A DNA stretch of 30,008 nucleotides from Bacteroidota bacterium. Lineage in GTDB: Bacteria > Bacteroidota > Bacteroidia > Flavobacteriales > Flavobacteriaceae. How positions within the stretch are numbered: position 1 is the first letter of the stretch; the number at the start of each line of letters is the position of its first letter. The stretch spans positions 1 to 30,008 of the forward strand of contig JAEYZX010000177.1 of the NCBI GenBank assembly GCA_023427845.1, in the 5' to 3' direction. The position numbers and the translations under genes were made by a program. The notes beneath the pieces are model-generated. The model saw only the letters and a program-made list of their open reading frames with translations. It did no database searches and had not been told where the DNA came from. Below are positions 28,287 to 30,008 of this stretch, one piece after another.

Positions 28287-30008
28287 CTAAGGTTTTAGAC
28301 CTGTCATGAGGACTTCCAGAATTTGGATCGCCGCTTCGCTGATTTTTGTTCCGGGACCGAAAACTGCCACAGCGCCCGAATCAAATAGAAAATCGTAATC
28401 TTGCGCCGGAATGACGCCTCCTACGATTACCATGATATCCTCACGGCCGTATTTTTTCAACTCTGCGATCACCTGCGGAACCAATGTTTTATGACCTGCG
28501 GCCAACGATGACACTCCAAGGATGTGTACGTCATTTTCTACGGCCTGTTTTGCGGCTTCCGAAGGTGTTTGAAACAACGGCCCTATGTCTACGTCAAAGC
28601 CTACATCGGCATATCCGGTTGCAACTACTTTAGCACCACGATCGTGTCCGTCCTGGCCCATTTTGGCAATCATGATACGTGGTCGCCGGCCTTCAAGTTT
28701 TGCGAATTCATTGGCCAATTGTTTTGCTTTTTCAAAGCTTTCGTCGTTTTTCATCTCTTTACTATATACACCACTAAACGATTTGATTTGTGCTCTATAT
28801 CTTCCGAAAACACTTTCCAATGCCGTACTGATTTCGCCCAATGTCGCACGATTCCGCGCGGCGTCGACCGCGATTTGCAAGAGGTTGCCGTTGCCGGTTT
28901 TTGCGCAATCCATGAGGCGGTTCAGGTCCTGCTTCACTTTTTCATCGTCGCGATCCGATTTTAATTGTGCAAGCCGCTGCAATTGCTGACGCCTTACCAT
29001 TTGGTTATCAACATCCAATATGTGCAAGGGATCTTCTTTTGATAGCCTGTATTTATTTACGCCAACAATAATGTCCTGGCCACTATCTATTCGCGCCTGC
29101 TTTCTCGCCGCAGCTTCTTCTATCCGAAGCTTCGGAATTCCTGCCTCGATAGCTTTTGTCATCCCGCCCAGCGATTCTACTTCTTCAATCAATGCCCATG
29201 CTTTTTCCGCAATTTCCGCAGTCAGGCTTTCAACATAATAACTTCCGGCCCAAGGGTCGACCGTTTTTGTAATTTTTGTTTCTTCCTGAAGGTAAATCTG
29301 TGTGTTCCTTGCAATCCGCGCCGAAAAGTCGGTTGGCAGCGCAATCGCTTCATCAAGTGCATTTGTGTGTAGCGACTGGGTTCCGCCAAACGCTGCAGCT
29401 GCGGCTTCGATACAGGTTCGGGCGACATTGTTGAATGGATCCTGCTCGGTAAGGCTCCATCCCGATGTTTGGCAATGGGTTCGCAGCGCCAATGATTTTT
29501 CGTCTTTTGGATCGAACTGTTTAAGCAATTTTGCCCACAGCATCCGTGCGGCCCGCATTTTTGCGATTTCCATAAAGTGGTTCATTCCGATTGCCCAAAA
29601 GAAGGAAAGGCGGGGAGCGAACTCGTCGATTTTCATTCCCGTTGAAAGTCCGGTACGTAAGTATTCGAGTCCGTCGGCGAGTGTATATGCCAATTCAATA
29701 TCGGCAGTGGCGCCGGCTTCCTGCATGTGATAGCCTGAAATTGAAATTGAATTGAATTTAGGCATTTTTTTGCTCGTGAATTCAAATATATCGGCCACGA
29801 TTTTCATCGATGGGGCCGGAGGATAGATATACGTATTGCGCACCATGAACTCTTTCAAAATATCGTTTTGGATCGTTCCGGAAAGCTGTTCGGGAAGTAC
29901 GCCTTGTTCTTCGGCAGCGACGATATAGAATGCCATGATAGGCAACACAGCACCGTTCATTGTCATCGAAACCGACATTTCATCAAGCGGAATCTGGTCG
30001 AAAAGGAT
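28287..30008 (-). CDS. Methylmalonyl-CoA mutase, large (catalytic) subunit, partial
   Basis: The last 573 codons of the B12-dependent mutase that interconverts methylmalonyl-CoA and succinyl-CoA; the N-terminus lies beyond the window end, the first visible residues being ILFDQIPLDEMSVSMTMNGAVLP. The catalytic barrel region shows RNTYIYPPAPSMKI, ISISGYHMQEAGA, RTHCQTSGWSL, AFGGTQSLHTNALDEA and TVDPWAGSYYVE. The C-terminal cobalamin-binding domain (last 140 residues or so) has KMGQDGHDRGAKVVATGY, whose His is the lower axial cobalt ligand, then SSLAAGHKTL and GGVIPAQDYDFL. The gene would be scpA or mcmA; a small subunit gene, if present, should lie just upstream outside the window. No obvious T-rich terminator follows the stop. 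Confidence 0.96.
   Translation of the reverse strand: MLFDQIPLDEMSVSMTMNGAVLPIMAFYIVAAEEQGVLPEQLSGTIQNDILKEFMVRNTYIYPPAPSMKIVADIFEFTSKKMPKFNSISISGYHMQEAGATADIELAYTLADGLEYLRTGLSTGMKIDEFAPRLSFFWAIGMNHFMEIAKMRAARMLWAKLLKQFDPKDEKSLALRTHCQTSGWSLTEQDPFNNVARTCIEAAAAAFGGTQSLHTNALDEAIALPTDFSARIARNTQIYLQEETKITKTVDPWAGSYYVESLTAEIAEKAWALIEEVESLGGMTKAIEAGIPKLRIEEAAARKQARIDSGQDIIVGVNKYRLSKEDPLHILDVDNQMVRRQQLQRLAQLKSDRDDEKVKQDLNRLMDCAKTGNGNLLQIAVDAARNRATLGEISTALESVFGRYRAQIKSFSGVYSKEMKNDESFEKAKQLANEFAKLEGRRPRIMIAKMGQDGHDRGAKVVATGYADVGFDVDIGPLFQTPSEAAKQAVENDVHILGVSSLAAGHKTLVPQVIAELKKYGREDIMVIVGGVIPAQDYDFLFDSGAVAVFGPGTKISEAAIQILEVLMTGLKP

Noticed and set aside
28267..28297. Terminator after the methylmalonyl-CoA mutase gene (TAAAACCT/AGGTTTTA stem)
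   Set aside because: An 8-base AT-rich stem with a 15-base loop and no T-run on the minus strand; too weak to call.

Overview
The window reads as a chromosomal segment of a flavobacterium (Bacteroidota, Flavobacteriaceae, most likely Flavobacterium or a close relative). The grounds are a secreted protein with a type IX secretion C-terminal signal, several start-proximal matches to the Bacteroidota -7 promoter element TAnnTTTG, A-rich leaders instead of clear Shine-Dalgarno sites, a long flavobacterial-type signal peptidase I, and familiar gene neighbourhoods (lpxK-pnp, recF near ribH, parAB-dapB-lepB-wbqC). Base composition looks moderate, higher than in many Flavobacterium; this was judged by eye and not computed. 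I see no tRNA, rRNA, CRISPR array, insertion sequence or prophage. It is mostly core genome.

Layout. 1-950 (+): the end of lpxK, overlapped by purine nucleoside phosphorylase. 947-5273 (-): lipA, a glyceraldehyde-3-phosphate dehydrogenase and a TPR hybrid histidine kinase. 5475-6944 (-): a secreted beta-helix protein. 7107-7316 (+): a short PhnA-domain protein, converging on a tonB gene (7370-8176, -) across a shared terminator. 8517-10174 (-): a glycosyltransferase overlapping an ECF sigma factor. 10261-14438 (-): recF, a rhodanese-thioredoxin lipoprotein, DUF2461, murB and a PaiB-like flavin protein. 14660-20959 (+): a membrane TPR protein, ribH, mutL, two rhomboid proteases and a membrane-anchored EEP-family protein. 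20961-26064 (-): a tight six-gene run parA-parB-DUF5683-dapB-lepB-wbqC. 26426-30008 (-): an SDR reductase of the 2,4-dienoyl-CoA reductase type, an SRPBCC protein, a small membrane protein and the large subunit of methylmalonyl-CoA mutase, cut by the window end.

Most genes are housekeeping: chromosome segregation and repair (parAB, recF, mutL), envelope building (lpxK, murB, dapB, lepB, tonB), cofactors (lipA, ribH) and acyl-CoA metabolism (mutase, SDR). No defence or other accessory gene system is visible.

The least explained material is non-coding. (1) Four related quasi-palindromic elements each begin 1 to 37 bases after a stop codon (4291-4360, 5351-5455, 16121-16247, 26355-26424); the two short copies show a compensatory base-pair change in their apical stem. 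(2) Two imperfect arrays built on GTCTGT/GTCTAACA lie directly upstream of the GAPDH and ribH starts, in the same orientation relative to the downstream gene. (3) A roughly 20-bp hairpin lies inside the first codons of ribH. (4) There are a 32-bp perfect palindrome upstream of parA and a 22-bp tandem repeat ending in a palindrome upstream of tonB. (5) A 21-bp operator-like inverted repeat overlaps the probable paiB promoter. MutL lacks recognisable endonuclease motifs, which bears on how mismatch repair nicks DNA here.
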